Made by a program: the position numbers and the translations under genes. 64,000 bases of DNA from an uncultured Roseovarius sp. Its GTDB lineage: Bacteria; Pseudomonadota; Alphaproteobacteria; Rhodobacterales; Rhodobacteraceae. Under the pieces are notes generated by a model. That model searched no databases. It worked only from the letters and a program-made list of their open reading frames with translations, and was not told the DNA's origin. Below, piece after piece: positions 36,317-45,082 of this stretch. Location: contig CANMBU010000001.1 of the NCBI GenBank assembly GCA_947496175.1, forward strand, positions 372,001 through 436,000, read 5' to 3'. Each line of letters starts with the position of its first letter. Positions within the stretch are counted from its first letter, which is position 1.

Positions 36317-36865
36317 CTAGCTCTTCACCGGTCCCGAGCCGCAGCGCGGATTGGGCCGACCGCCATCGGCATAGGCCAGGCACAGAACGATCTCTTCAGG
36401 TCCCGGCGCATCGGCCAGGAACAATGTCATCGTGTCGAAGTGATCAAAGGACCACGGATCATCCTTGTGCCCCAATGGCACATCAATCAGCGTGCCCGGG
36501 GGGCCGATTTTGACGTTGGACGGGATCAAAGCCTTGCCACCACCTGCAGCGGCACGCATTGGCGCACCCAGCTTGGGGTGAATGACAGCGCCGCCATGCT
36601 CCATTTCGCACATTGGCCCGACAAGCGCGGCTTTGCCATAAGACACCGGTGCGCCAGGCAGCTGTGCAATCGCTTCTCCAGACAGTTGCTCCCCCAAGGC
36701 GTGACCAATCTGGAAGAGTGGCGAGAGATCGTCGACCACCTGCCCTGCCAGAGGATTGCGAAAAACGGCCATCGCCGCCACTCGGGTAATTGGATCACAG
36801 GGCGCACCGGCATAGGCCGCTGTCACCACTTCGCGTTGAAACACCACTTTGCGCGGCTTGATCAT
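36317..36865 (-). CDS. AA_synth (DUF1185) family protein
   Basis: 182 residues from ATG 36865 (MIKPRKVVFQREVVTAAYAG). It resembles the Pfam 'amino acid synthesis' family, a group of small cytosolic proteins of unknown mechanism. Recognisable stretches are RVAAMAVFRNPLAGQVVDDL, GKAALVGPMCEMEHGGAVIH, GGKALIPSNVKIGPPGTLID and HFDTMTLFLADAPGPEEIVL. It lies between two oxygenase genes on the same strand (25 bases after one, 38 before the other), so the three probably form one operon. Biochemical role not established. Confidence 0.8.
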   Translation of the reverse strand: MIKPRKVVFQREVVTAAYAGAPCDPITRVAAMAVFRNPLAGQVVDDLSPLFQIGHALGEQLSGEAIAQLPGAPVSYGKAALVGPMCEMEHGGAVIHPKLGAPMRAAAGGGKALIPSNVKIGPPGTLIDVPLGHKDDPWSFDHFDTMTLFLADAPGPEEIVLCLAYADGGRPNPRCGSGPVKS

Positions 36866-36890
36866 ATCAACCTGCCTTTCCCGATGGATT

Positions 36891-37718
36891 TCAGAAATTC
36901 CGACGTTTCTCCGCCCCATGATAGAGCACTTCGGACCAGACCTGATTGACCCGGTCTCGCATGATAACATCATCGGGATCCATATCGCGTTTTGGGCGGC
37001 CGATCATCTCGAAATTTCCGTATGGGTCCTGACCTCGCACATGCTGAGCGGCCATGGGCCGGACCGTCTGTTTTACATGCGGTGGGATGAAGCATTGCAG
37101 GACAAACCCGATCCGCCGGTCATCGCTTTGATTGGGCAAGGAGCTATGGATGACGCGATCACTGTGGATCGACATCTGACCCGGCTTAAGGTCCAACGTC
37201 ACAGCGGTGCTTTCATCCAGATCTTCAATTTCCTGTCCGCGCGTGAGAATATTCTCTTCGCCGAACGTATCCTTGTGCGCTCTGATCCGGTCATGCGTGC
37301 CCGGGATCATGCGCATGCTGCCGCTGTGTTCATTTGCATGTGACAGCGCCACCCAAAGCGTGATGCCCACATGCGGCTCTAATCCCATATAGCGCGCGTC
37401 CTGATGCCAACTGACGAAACCCGGATCATGCGCCTCTTTGATAAAAAGAACTGTTCCGCAATTCAGGATATCCGGGCCAATCAGATCCTCTGCGGCGTCG
37501 ACTATGCGCGGATGATGCGTGATCTCATCAAGGCACATGATGTTGAGATGCGCGTTGTTGCGTGCGGCACCTTCAAAGGCACCAGGCCATTTAGTCTCCG
37601 CCGCTTCAAGTTCGCGGCGCAGACGCAAGGCCTCCTCTTCCGAGAAGACCGTGATGGGGGCGACAAACCCATCACGATGAAAGGCCTCCATTTGCGCATC
37701 AGTCAAAACTTTGCCCAT
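36891..37718 (-). CDS. Phytanoyl-CoA dioxygenase (PhyH) family oxygenase
   Basis: 275 residues from ATG 37718 (MGKVLTDAQMEAFHRDGF). AGGA lies 8 bases upstream; the next ATG at 37724 is too close to it. The 2OG-Fe(II) site reads HQD in SWHQDARYMG (two ligands), with the distal His in SIHSDRVIHSS and an Arg in DRRIGFVLQC. PhyH-family enzymes hydroxylate small molecules such as acyl-CoAs, ectoine or other metabolites. First gene of a three-gene operon with the AA_synth and TIGR02466-like genes. Confidence 0.88.
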   Translation of the reverse strand: MGKVLTDAQMEAFHRDGFVAPITVFSEEEALRLRRELEAAETKWPGAFEGAARNNAHLNIMCLDEITHHPRIVDAAEDLIGPDILNCGTVLFIKEAHDPGFVSWHQDARYMGLEPHVGITLWVALSHANEHSGSMRMIPGTHDRIRAHKDTFGEENILTRGQEIEDLDESTAVTLDLKPGQMSIHSDRVIHSSLPNQSDDRRIGFVLQCFIPPHVKQTVRPMAAQHVRGQDPYGNFEMIGRPKRDMDPDDVIMRDRVNQVWSEVLYHGAEKRRNF

Positions 37719-37879
37719 GCCCATCGTCCTTTCGCCCCGATACTGCCTGACGATAGCATACAAGCGCGACGCCAATGGTCCATCTGCGACGTGGATGTCG
37801 TTTTCCCAAAACACAATTCGTTCAATGAATGTTGAGATTTGCGCCGTAAACACACCCAAAGCACCAGAAGGGGCGCGGC

Positions 37880-38581
37880 GTGGTACGAGTTATAGTTACG
37901 ATTTTCTTCTGGATTGGTGCGGGTTGTATCTGCGTGGCCGACACTGCGCAGAGTGGCGTGTTCACCGCACGCGCGCCGCTGTTTTCCCAAACACCCCAAA
38001 ACCGCTCTTATGTCTCATCGGCCAGTCTTTTTGTGGGTGAGGCCGAGGGAGGTTTGTTCGCCGCTCTACCCGGACGGCATGATGCGGCCTTGCGCCATGG
38101 CGGGCCCAAGGCTGCACGCCTGCGCGATCTGATCGCCTCGGTCGAGGCCGGGCGCGCCGGATATGATGCGGTCCAGCTTGGGGCGCGCATCAAACCACCC
38201 AAACGCCCCACAGATATGACCCTGCAGGAGATCTACGACTGGATCGCCGCGACACCAGGACAAAACCATGCCATTGGCCGATACCAGTTTATCCCGGCAA
38301 CGCTCCGCCATTCTGCGGCACGCCTGGGTCTTGGCTCCGGCACACGATTTAACGCTGACGTGCAGGATCAGTTGGCCAATCTTCTTCTGGGGGATGCAGG
38401 TCTGCGCAAAGTTCAGACAGGTGAGATCAACACCAAGACCTTTATGCTCAATCTCGCAAAAATCTGGGCTGGCCTGCCCACGCCATCAGGGCGCAGCTAC
38501 TATGACGATGTGGCCGGCAACAAGGCGGGCATGCAGTATGACCATTATGCAGTTCAAGTTCAGAACATCCTGGACAGTTGA
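37880..38581 (+). CDS. Exported muramidase-like protein (lambda-lysozyme type)
   Basis: 233 residues from GTG 37880. An N-terminal export signal MVRVIVTIFFWIGAGCICVA leads to a domain with RDLIASVEAGRAGYDAVQLG, in which the Glu is the likely catalytic acid, and HAIGRYQFIPATLRHSAARL, the GRYQF signature of lambda endolysin and lytic-transglycosylase-like proteins. The likely substrate is peptidoglycan in the periplasm. It stands divergently from the PhyH gene and ahead of a GST gene. It could be an old phage lysin turned cell-wall enzyme. Confidence 0.75.
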   Translation: MVRVIVTIFFWIGAGCICVADTAQSGVFTARAPLFSQTPQNRSYVSSASLFVGEAEGGLFAALPGRHDAALRHGGPKAARLRDLIASVEAGRAGYDAVQLGARIKPPKRPTDMTLQEIYDWIAATPGQNHAIGRYQFIPATLRHSAARLGLGSGTRFNADVQDQLANLLLGDAGLRKVQTGEINTKTFMLNLAKIWAGLPTPSGRSYYDDVAGNKAGMQYDHYAVQVQNILDS

Positions 38582-38697
38582 TCTCAAACGCGGTGTGGCG
38601 ATCTTGGATTTGTGAACTGGGCGAGAGCATTGTTCATGGCGAAGCTCGCCAAAGATCGGTAGGCACACCATAGCCATTCCAAGCCGAAAGCCGGACC

Positions 38698-39630
38698 ATG
38701 CCAGACATTATCCTGCACAATTACCCGCAGTCGCCAGTTGCTGAAAAGGCCCGCGTGGCCCTCGGCATCAAAGGGCTGAGCTGGCGTTCTGTCGAAATTC
38801 CGCGGCTTGCTCCCAAACCGATGCTCACCAAGCTGACCAGTGGGTATCGGCGTACGCCGGTGATGCAGATTGGCGCGGATATATATTGTGACAGTCAATG
38901 CGTCATCCGTGAACTGGAGCGCCGTTTTCCCACGCCCAGCTTCTTTCCCACAGCCGATGCAGGTCTGATGTGGTGCCTGAGCCGATGGACGGATGGGGCC
39001 TTGTTTGACGCAACAGTCAAACTGGTGCTCGGGGCCGCGGGCGATGCGCTGCCACAGGATTTCGCCGCTGATCGCGGTCGGCTTTATCTTGGCCCGGACT
39101 GGGCCGATGGGCTCAAAGCGGCCAACGCCGCCCTACCCCACCTGGCCACCCAACTGCGCGCACCGCTCTTCTGGGCCAATCAGCAATTCGCCGATGGCCG
39201 CGCGTTCCTGACCGGAGATACGCCTGCGGCGATTGATGCACAGCTTTACCATGTGGTCTGGTTCATCCGTGGCCGCTGGGAGAACGGCCCGGCCTTTTTG
39301 TCTGAATTCCAAGGGCTGGAGACCTGGGAAGCCAAGATTGCCGCCATTGGTCATGGCAGCTCAACCACCATGACCCCCGAGCAGGCTATTGCAGAAGCCG
39401 CCGCGCATGATCCGGTGCACATATCGGGACACGACCCGCATGATCCACAGGGATTAAAGCCAGGCATAGAGGTAACCGTTTCACCTGATCTTGATGGCGG
39501 GGAACAACCGGTCTCAGGCACGGTTGTTGCCGCCAGCGTCGACACCATCACGGTCGCACGATCAGACAGCGGTATTGGCAAGGTGCATGTGCATTTTCCA
39601 CGTGCGGGCTATCGGGTGAACATCTTCTAA
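38698..39630 (+). CDS. Glutathione S-transferase family protein with extra C-terminal domain
   Basis: 310 residues. The thioredoxin-like GST N-domain (IILHNYPQSPVAEKARVALG, then GYRRTPVMQIGADIYCDSQC) is followed by the helical C-domain (WCLSRWTDGALFDATVKLVL). About 90 further residues form an additional beta-rich segment (ISGHDPHDPQGLKPGIEVTV) ending GKVHVHFPRAGYRVNIF. The segment is absent from plain ~210-residue GSTs. The CDSQC and SP motifs suggest a Ser or Cys at the active site. Last plus-strand gene of the rplP/rpmC insert. Substrate unknown. Confidence 0.85.
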   Translation: MPDIILHNYPQSPVAEKARVALGIKGLSWRSVEIPRLAPKPMLTKLTSGYRRTPVMQIGADIYCDSQCVIRELERRFPTPSFFPTADAGLMWCLSRWTDGALFDATVKLVLGAAGDALPQDFAADRGRLYLGPDWADGLKAANAALPHLATQLRAPLFWANQQFADGRAFLTGDTPAAIDAQLYHVVWFIRGRWENGPAFLSEFQGLETWEAKIAAIGHGSSTTMTPEQAIAEAAAHDPVHISGHDPHDPQGLKPGIEVTVSPDLDGGEQPVSGTVVAASVDTITVARSDSGIGKVHVHFPRAGYRVNIF

Positions 39631-39633
39631 AAC

Positions 39634-39664
39634 AAAAAACCCCCGCCAATTTCCCGGCAGGGGC
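39634..39664 (-). terminator. Rho-independent terminator after rplP
   Basis: On the minus strand a CCCCTGCC / GGCGGGG stem with one bulge (39641-39664) is followed by GTTTTTTGTTTT (39639-39628 area). It ends the rplB-to-rplP block; the GST stop lies just beside it. Confidence 0.75.
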
Positions 39665-39674
39665 TCTCTATGTC

Positions 39675-39697
39675 GTAGGGTAGGGTTTCACCCCACC
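39675..39697. repeat. GTAGGG-type palindrome after rplP
   Basis: GTAGGGTAGGGT-TTC-ACCCCACC, stem with one mismatch, three bases after the rplP stop. Same family as the copies at 30443, 30474, 43266, 46706 and 46737. Confidence 0.7.
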
Positions 39698-39699
39698 AA

Positions 39700-40113
39700 T
39701 CACCAGTCCTCGCGGACCACCACGCGGGTTTTCACCGGCAGCTTCATCGCCGCAAGGCGCAAAGCCTCCATGGCAACGCCTTCGGCAACGCCGTCGATCT
39801 CGAACATGATCCGGCCTGGCTTGACCTTACAGGCCCAGCGATCCACAGACCCTTTACCTTTACCCATCCGAACCTCAATCGGTTTGGCGGTGACAGGCGT
39901 GTCCGGGAAAATCCGGATCCACACACGGCCCTGACGTTTCATGTGACGCGTCATGGCACGACGTGCAGCCTCGATCTGGCGCGCGGTGACGCGCTCTGGC
40001 TGGGTCGCTTTCAGGCCATAGGTGCCAAAGTTCAGGTCAGACCCGCCCTTGGCTTCGCCCTTGATACGGCCCTTGAACTGTTTGCGGAATTTTGTGCGCT
40101 TTGGTTGAAGCAT
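39700..40113 (-). CDS. rplP: 50S ribosomal protein L16
   Basis: 137 residues. Core parts are [20 protein letters not shown] and the loop near the peptidyl-transferase centre ([20 protein letters not shown]). The Arg in EVRMGKGKG corresponds to E. coli Arg81, which the 2OG oxygenase YcfD/RoxA hydroxylates. rpmC, normally next, is ~4.9 kb away. Three bases after rpsC. Confidence 0.98.
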   Translation of the reverse strand: MLQPKRTKFRKQFKGRIKGEAKGGSDLNFGTYGLKATQPERVTARQIEAARRAMTRHMKRQGRVWIRIFPDTPVTAKPIEVRMGKGKGSVDRWACKVKPGRIMFEIDGVAEGVAMEALRLAAMKLPVKTRVVVREDW

Positions 40114-40115
40114 GA

Positions 40116-40829
40116 TTAGTTCCTCCGACCGCCGCCAGCACCGCGCGGTGCGGGACCGTCCTGCAGCTCTTGCGCTTTGCGATCACGGGCCGACGGATCG
40201 TGCTCCATGATGTCGCCTTTGAAGATCCAGACCTTGATGCCGATGATGCCATAGGGCGTCTCCGCCTCGGTTGGCGCGTAGTCAATGTCAGCACGCAGAG
40301 TATGAAGCGGCACGCGACCTTCACGGTACCATTCGGTCCGCGCGATTTCCGCACCACCCAGACGACCGGCAACATTCACACGAATGCCCAGAGCGCCCAT
40401 GCGCATGGCGTTTTGAACCGCGCGCTTCATGGCACGGCGGAAGGACACACGGCGCTCAAGCTGTTGCGCGATGCTTTCGCCCACAAGGGCTGCATCCAGC
40501 TCAGGCTTGCGCACTTCAACCACATTGAGATGCAGTTCGCTGTCGGTCATGTTGGCCAGCTTGCGGCGCAGACCTTCGATGTCGGCCCCTTTCTTGCCGA
40601 TGATCACACCCGGACGCGCGGTGTGCACTGTGACGCGGCACTTCTTGTGCGGACGCTCAATGATCACACGGCTGATACCGGCTTGCTTGCACTCTTTGTT
40701 GATGAAATCACGGATCGCGATGTCTTCCAGCAGAAGATCACCATAATCCTTGGTGTCGGCGTACCAGCGGCTGTCCCAGGTGCGGTTGACCTGAAGGCGC
40801 ATGCCGATCGGATTGACTTTATTTCCCAT
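40116..40829 (-). CDS. rpsC: 30S ribosomal protein S3
   Basis: 237 residues; KH domain with [20 protein letters not shown] and C-terminal S3 domain ([20 protein letters not shown]). The tail ends GAGGGRRN. mRNA-entry helicase. Start overlaps the rplV stop by one base (TAATG). Confidence 0.98.
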   Translation of the reverse strand: MGNKVNPIGMRLQVNRTWDSRWYADTKDYGDLLLEDIAIRDFINKECKQAGISRVIIERPHKKCRVTVHTARPGVIIGKKGADIEGLRRKLANMTDSELHLNVVEVRKPELDAALVGESIAQQLERRVSFRRAMKRAVQNAMRMGALGIRVNVAGRLGGAEIARTEWYREGRVPLHTLRADIDYAPTEAETPYGIIGIKVWIFKGDIMEHDPSARDRKAQELQDGPAPRGAGGGRRN

Positions 40830-41209
40830 TAGGCTTGCTCCTCAACTTCACGCACCTTGATGGTGAGTTCGGAAAACGGCTTCAGAATGCGACCAAACCG
40901 GCCACGCGCCCGCGGACGCCCGCGTTTCATGATCAGGTTCTTTCCAACATAGGCTTCTGCCACGATCAACTCATCCACATCCAGATTGTGGTTGTTCTCG
41001 GCATTGGCAATCGCTGACTGAAGGCATTTCTTCACGTCCTCGGCAATCCGCTTGTTCGAGAAGGTCAGGTCATTAAGCGCCTTATCGACCTTCTTGCCAC
41101 GGATCATGGCCGCAACCAGGTTCAGTTTCTGCGGGCTGGTCCGAAGCATGCGCAGTTTTGCCATTGCTTCGTTTTCAGCCACGCGGCGGGGGTTCTTTTC
41201 CTTGCCCAT
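40829..41209 (-). CDS. rplV: 50S ribosomal protein L22
   Basis: 126 residues. Has [20 protein letters not shown] and the tunnel hairpin [20 protein letters not shown]. Erythromycin-relevant loop is intact. It lies between rpsS and rpsC with short spacers. Confidence 0.98.
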   Translation of the reverse strand: MGKEKNPRRVAENEAMAKLRMLRTSPQKLNLVAAMIRGKKVDKALNDLTFSNKRIAEDVKKCLQSAIANAENNHNLDVDELIVAEAYVGKNLIMKRGRPRARGRFGRILKPFSELTIKVREVEEQA

Positions 41210-41212
41210 GAC

Positions 41213-41491
41213 TTACTTCCGTTTCGCTTTTTTGTCGGCCGCATGACCGTAATAGGTACGGGTCGGTGCGTATTCGCCGAATTTCTGACCAATCATATCT
41301 TCCGATACGTTGACCGGGATATGTTTCTGACCGTTGTAGACGCCAAACGTCAAGCCCACGAACTGGGGCAGGATCGTCGAGCGACGCGACCAGATTTTGA
41401 TGACTTCATTACGACCGCTTTCGCGCGAGGCTTCGGCTTTCTTAAGCACGTAAGCATCCACAAAAGGGCCTTTCCAGACTGAGCGGCTCAT
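41213..41491 (-). CDS. rpsS: 30S ribosomal protein S19
   Basis: 92 residues, [20 protein letters not shown] start and [20 protein letters not shown] end. Head protein. Three bases after rplB, three before rplV. Confidence 0.98.
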   Translation of the reverse strand: MSRSVWKGPFVDAYVLKKAEASRESGRNEVIKIWSRRSTILPQFVGLTFGVYNGQKHIPVNVSEDMIGQKFGEYAPTRTYYGHAADKKAKRK

Positions 41492-41494
41492 ATG

Positions 41495-42337
41495 TTAACG
41501 GCCCTTCTTCTTGGCGTGACGCGAGCGGATAATAAGCTTCTGCGACGCCTTGTTCTTGTTGCGGGTGCGTGCCCCTTTGGTCGGTTTGCCCCATGGGGTC
41601 ACCGGATGACGACCACCCGAAGTCCGGCCCTCACCACCACCATGTGGGTGATCGATCGGGTTCATCACCACACCACGTACGGATGGACGAATGCCTTTGT
41701 GGCGCATCCGGCCTGCTTTACCGTAGTTCTGGTTTGAGTTGTCAGGGTTCGATACCGCACCAACTGTGGCCATGCATTCCTGGCGAACCATACGAAGCTC
41801 ACCCGAGCTCAGACGGATCTGAGCGTAGCCGCCATCGCGGCCTACGAATTGCGCATAGGTGCCTGCGGCGCGGGCGATCTGACCGCCTTTGCCTGGCTTG
41901 AGCTCAATGTTGTGAACGATTGTGCCGATGGGCATGCCCGAGAACGGCATTGCGTTGCCCGGCTTGATGTCGGCTTTGGCGCTCGCGATGACCTTGTCAC
42001 CAACCGCCAGACGCTGAGGGGCCAGGATATAGGCCTGCTCGCCATCCTCATATTTCACAAGAGCGATGAACGCGGTCCGGTTCGGGTCATATTCGATCCG
42101 TTCAACCGTGGCCGCCACATCAAATTTACGACGTTTGAAATCAACGATCCGGTAAAGGCGTTTCGCACCTCCCCCACGACGACGTGAGGTAATCCGCCCG
42201 GTGTTGTTCCGGCCGCCCGACTTCGTCAAACCCTCAGTAAGGGCCTTGACGGGGCGTCCTTTGTACAGCTCCGAACGGTCGATCAGCACCAGCCCGCGCT
42301 GGCCCGGCGTCGTTGGCTTATACGACTTAAGTGCCAT
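41495..42337 (-). CDS. rplB: 50S ribosomal protein L2
   Basis: 280 residues. [20 protein letters not shown] start, C-terminal [20 protein letters not shown] with the conserved His region needed for peptidyl transferase assembly. First gene of its block: upstream is a ~1-kb insert separating it from rplW, and a weak promoter candidate at 42407. Confidence 0.98.
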   Translation of the reverse strand: MALKSYKPTTPGQRGLVLIDRSELYKGRPVKALTEGLTKSGGRNNTGRITSRRRGGGAKRLYRIVDFKRRKFDVAATVERIEYDPNRTAFIALVKYEDGEQAYILAPQRLAVGDKVIASAKADIKPGNAMPFSGMPIGTIVHNIELKPGKGGQIARAAGTYAQFVGRDGGYAQIRLSSGELRMVRQECMATVGAVSNPDNSNQNYGKAGRMRHKGIRPSVRGVVMNPIDHPHGGGEGRTSGGRHPVTPWGKPTKGARTRNKNKASQKLIIRSRHAKKKGR

Positions 42338-42387
42338 GCTTTCTGTCTTCCGTTTAGCAAACGCGAACCCGTTGGTCCGCTATGTAA

Positions 42388-42412
42388 GGTGGATTGCTAT
42401 CCACCGACTATA
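42388..42412 (-). promoter_or_regulatory. Putative promoter and 5' hairpin upstream of rplB
   Basis: Minus strand -10 TATAGT (42412-42407) with no convincing -35, immediately followed by a hairpin GGTGGAT (42388-42394) / ATCCACC (42399-42405). Some promoter must serve rplB because a hairpin cluster and terminator-like stem close rplW upstream. Confidence 0.4.
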
Positions 42413-42459
42413 GGCCCCCGGAGGTGCCCGGTTGAGATGGTCTTGCGACCAAAAGCACA

Positions 42460-42613
42460 GCCCCGGACGAATCCGGGGCCTTGCCGATGGGGTCGTTTAC
42501 GAAAGAGAGGGGGGCGGGTCAAGGGGGCGGGGTGATAAACTCCACGCCGTCATCCTCGGGCTTGACCCGAGGACCACTTGGCCAGGAGATCCCCGATCAA
42601 GTCGGGGATGACG
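42460..42613. repeat. Intergenic palindromes upstream of rplB
   Basis: GCCCCGGA (42460-42467) pairs with TCCGGGGC (42472-42479). A composite element at 42548-42613 has outer arms CGTCATCC / GGATGACG and two inner hairpins, CCTCGGG-CTTGA-CCCGAGG (42554-42572) and ATCCCCGA-TCAAG-TCGGGGAT (42589-42609). The CGTCATCCTCGGGCTTGA type is common between alphaproteobacterial genes. Confidence 0.75.
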
Positions 42614-42631
42614 AGGCGCAGAGTGGTAAGT

Positions 42632-42767
42632 CGCGCGCTCGCCAGACCGCGGGATGGCGATCAACAACGGTTCCGCGTACTTTAATCCAGCCAACTCGGC
42701 CTGTCCTTTGACCGAGGCGCTTACGTTGACCAATCACCAGCCCGGGGGGCGGTCTGGCGATCCCGCG
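42632..42767 (-). repeat. MITE-like element copy B (136 bp, inverted relative to copy A)
   Basis: Ends CGCGCGCTCGCCAGACCGC (42632-42650) and inverted GCGGTCTGGCGATCCCGCG (42749-42767), 17 of 19 positions matching. Relative to copy A at 24273-24409 it lies in opposite orientation. The gene-free stretch 42338-42896 thus holds a promoter, palindromes, this element and ~130 bases with nothing else I can support. Confidence 0.75.
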
Positions 42768-42896
42768 GCAGCCTTACGGCCGCTATTCGCGCGGTACAGA
42801 AGTCAACTTTCGAAAAAGAGGATTGCAATAAAGTTGAAATGTCTAAGATCGATATCCACTTTCAACTGACAGTTATTCAGAGACCTAGAATATGGA

Positions 42897-43226
42897 ATGT
42901 GGCCCTTCAATCGCGAGAGAGTAACGAAAAGGCTAAATACGGTAGATCTCGACCCAGAACTTGGAGACGTCGAGTTTCTATGTGCGATGGAGGAAGTCTT
43001 TGGCGTGAATATAAGCAAAGACGCTGCGGCGAACCTAATCAAGGTAGGCGCACTGCATGCGCTCATTCTGAAGCAAAAAACTGACCTATCACAAAGTGAG
43101 AGCATTTGGTCATCGCTTACAGAGCTTCTGCGCGAACACACTGGTACCAAGGACCCAATTGATCACGAAACAACATTCTTTCCAAAATTCGCAAAAGAGC
43201 GCGGCAGACCTGGAACGACCGAATAA
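42897..43226 (+). CDS. Hypothetical acidic protein with acyl-carrier-like pattern
   Basis: 109 residues, MWPFNRERVTKRLNTVDLDP start. The middle, GDVEFLCAMEEVFGVNISKD, then ANLIKVGALHALILK, resembles the helix pattern of acyl carrier proteins of the DUF1493 kind, but no DSL serine is visible, so a phosphopantetheine role is doubtful. The gene reads against the ribosomal genes inside the rplW/rplB insert, is AT-richer than its surroundings and has no clear ribosome-binding site. Unknown function; a decayed or atypical gene is possible. Confidence 0.55.
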   Translation: MWPFNRERVTKRLNTVDLDPELGDVEFLCAMEEVFGVNISKDAAANLIKVGALHALILKQKTDLSQSESIWSSLTELLREHTGTKDPIDHETTFFPKFAKERGRPGTTE

Positions 43227-43258
43227 GAAACCCCGACCACTCACGCAGCCGGGGTTTC
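43227..43258. terminator. Terminator-like stem between rplW and the hypothetical gene
   Basis: Perfect 9-bp stem GAAACCCCG (43227-43235) with CGGGGTTTC (43250-43258). On the minus strand TTTCTTATT follows, so it can end the rpsJ-to-rplW transcript; it also follows the plus-strand stop at 43226. Confidence 0.65.
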
Positions 43259-43265
43259 CAAAATC

Positions 43266-43288
43266 GTAGGGTGGGGTTTCACCCCACC
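43266..43288. repeat. GTAGGG-type palindrome after rplW
   Basis: GTAGGGTGGGGT (from 43266) with ACCCCACC (43281-43288); perfect 8-bp stem, TTC loop, 6 bases after the rplW stop. Confidence 0.75.
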
Positions 43289-43293
43289 AAGGC

Positions 43294-43590
43294 TCAAAGC
43301 CCCGTGGTCACGTCAATCGTGTTGCCTTCTTCCAGCGTCACATAGGCTTTCTTCACGTCTTTCCGTTTGCCCATCTGGCCGCGGAAACGTTTGACTTTGC
43401 CTTTGGTGATCGCCGTATTGACCGCCTTCACCTTCACACCAAAGAGCGCCTCAACGGCCTCTTTGATCTGTGGCTTGGCTGCGTCAATCGCCACCTCAAA
43501 GACCACCGCGTTGGCCTCAGAGGCCATTGTGGCTTTCTCGGTGATGATCGGCTTGCGGATCACGTCGTAATGTTCTGGTTTCGCGCTCAT
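43294..43590 (-). CDS. rplW: 50S ribosomal protein L23
   Basis: 98 residues with the tunnel-exit docking loop and the basic [20 protein letters not shown] stretch. Binding platform for trigger factor and SRP. Start overlaps the rplD end by 4 bases. Last gene before the insert. Confidence 0.97.
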   Translation of the reverse strand: MSAKPEHYDVIRKPIITEKATMASEANAVVFEVAIDAAKPQIKEAVEALFGVKVKAVNTAITKGKVKRFRGQMGKRKDVKKAYVTLEEGNTIDVTTGL

Positions 43591-44204
43591 TTCAGCCGCG
43601 CCTCCAATGCTTCGACCCCTGCTTTGGTCAACACAAGCGTGTCGCGGCGCAGGATGTCATATACGTTTGCGCCCATGCTTGGCAGCACGTCGAGACCGTC
43701 AATATTGGCCGCCGCTTTGGCAAACCCTTCATTGACTTCGGCCCCGTCGATCACCAAGGCCCGCTTCCAGCCCAGATCCTTGACCTGTTTGGCCAGGTCT
43801 TTGGTTTTGCCTTTGGCGTCTGCGACGTCGAGCACCACAAGCTCACCTGCTTTGGCCTTGGCCGACAGAGCGTGCTTGAGGCCCAGCATCCGGACCTTCT
43901 TGGGCAGATCATGCGCGTGGCTGCGCGGGGTCGGCCCCTTGTAGATACCACCCTTGCGGAAGATCGGCGCGTTCCGGTCCCCGTGACGCGCGCCACCGGT
44001 GCCCTTTTGGCGATAGATCTTCTTGGTCGAGTAGCTGGTCTCCGACCGTGTCTTGACCTTGTGCGTACCAGCCTGCGCCTTGTTGCGCTGCCAGCGGACG
44101 ACGCGGTGCAGGATATCGGCGCGGGGCTCGAGACCAAAGATCTCTTCGCCCAGATCGACCGACCCGGCTTTCTTGCCGTCGAGTTTGATCACGTCGAGTT
44201 TCAT
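43587..44204 (-). CDS. rplD: 50S ribosomal protein L4
   Basis: 205 residues with the tunnel-extension loop [20 protein letters not shown] and family end part. In E. coli L4 represses the S10 operon; no such leader structure was identified here. Coupled to rplC and rplW by 4-base overlaps. Confidence 0.97.
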   Translation of the reverse strand: MKLDVIKLDGKKAGSVDLGEEIFGLEPRADILHRVVRWQRNKAQAGTHKVKTRSETSYSTKKIYRQKGTGGARHGDRNAPIFRKGGIYKGPTPRSHAHDLPKKVRMLGLKHALSAKAKAGELVVLDVADAKGKTKDLAKQVKDLGWKRALVIDGAEVNEGFAKAAANIDGLDVLPSMGANVYDILRRDTLVLTKAGVEALEARLK

Positions 44205-45070
44205 GCCTCACCGTCCTTCTTCTCTTCAGCTTCAGCAGCTTCTGCCTCGGCCACGGTATCGATCTTGGCCTCGTCCGCCTCAGCCGCTTCCATCGCGGCT
44301 TGCTCTGCTTCGGCGGCGGCGGCTGCCGCGGCTTCTGCTTCAGCAGCGGCCGCAGCCGCAGCTTCTTCAGCGGCTTTTTCAGCTTCGGCAGCGGCGGATT
44401 TCAAGGCAGCCGGCAGAATGGCGTTCTCAGGGAAAGGCTTTTTCACCGCATCCTTGATCGTCACCCAACCGCCTTTGGAGCCTGGAACCGCGCCCTTGAC
44501 CATGATCAGGCCACGGTCGGCATCTGTACGCACCACTTGCAAGTTTTGGGTGGTCACGCGGGCAGCTCCCATGTGGCCGGCCATCTTTTTGCCTTTGAAC
44601 ACGCGGCCCGGATCCTGACATTGTCCGGTTGAGCCGTGCGAACGGTGGCTGATCGACACACCGTGCGTGGCGCGCAAACCGCCAAAGTTGTGGCGTTTCA
44701 TGGCGCCAGCAAAACCTTTACCAATCGACGTGCCCGAGACATCCACAAACTGACCCTCAAAGTAGTGGTTCGCGGTGATCTCTTCACCCACAGCGATCAT
44801 GTTCTCAGGCGCAACGCGGAATTCCGCAACCTTGCGCTTGGGTTCCACCTTCGCCGCCGAGAAATGACCCCGCATGGCCTTTGAAGTCCGCTTTGCCTTG
44901 GCCGAGCCAGCACCCAACTGCACAGCGGCATAGCCATGTGCGTCGGGCGTGCGCTGAGCCACGACCTGCAATTTGTCCAGTTGAAGCACGGTCACAGGAA
45001 TCTGCTTGCCGTCCTCCATGAAAAGCCGGGTCATGCCGACTTTCTTTGCGATAACACCAGAGCGCAACAT
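44201..45070 (-). CDS. rplC: 50S ribosomal protein L3 with Ala/Glu-rich C-terminal extension
   Basis: 289 residues, about 80 longer than E. coli L3. The core [20 protein letters not shown] to [20 protein letters not shown] carries the peptidyl-transferase-centre loop and the [20 protein letters not shown] motif with the conserved Gln. The last ~75 residues are almost only Ala and Glu ([19 protein letters not shown]), probably a long acidic helix or disordered tail outside the ribosome. 4-base overlap with rplD. Confidence 0.96.
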   Translation of the reverse strand: MLRSGVIAKKVGMTRLFMEDGKQIPVTVLQLDKLQVVAQRTPDAHGYAAVQLGAGSAKAKRTSKAMRGHFSAAKVEPKRKVAEFRVAPENMIAVGEEITANHYFEGQFVDVSGTSIGKGFAGAMKRHNFGGLRATHGVSISHRSHGSTGQCQDPGRVFKGKKMAGHMGAARVTTQNLQVVRTDADRGLIMVKGAVPGSKGGWVTIKDAVKKPFPENAILPAALKSAAAEAEKAAEEAAAAAAAEAEAAAAAAAEAEQAAMEAAEADEAKIDTVAEAEAAEAEEKKDGEA

Positions 45071-45082
45071 ATGAAGCCCCCC

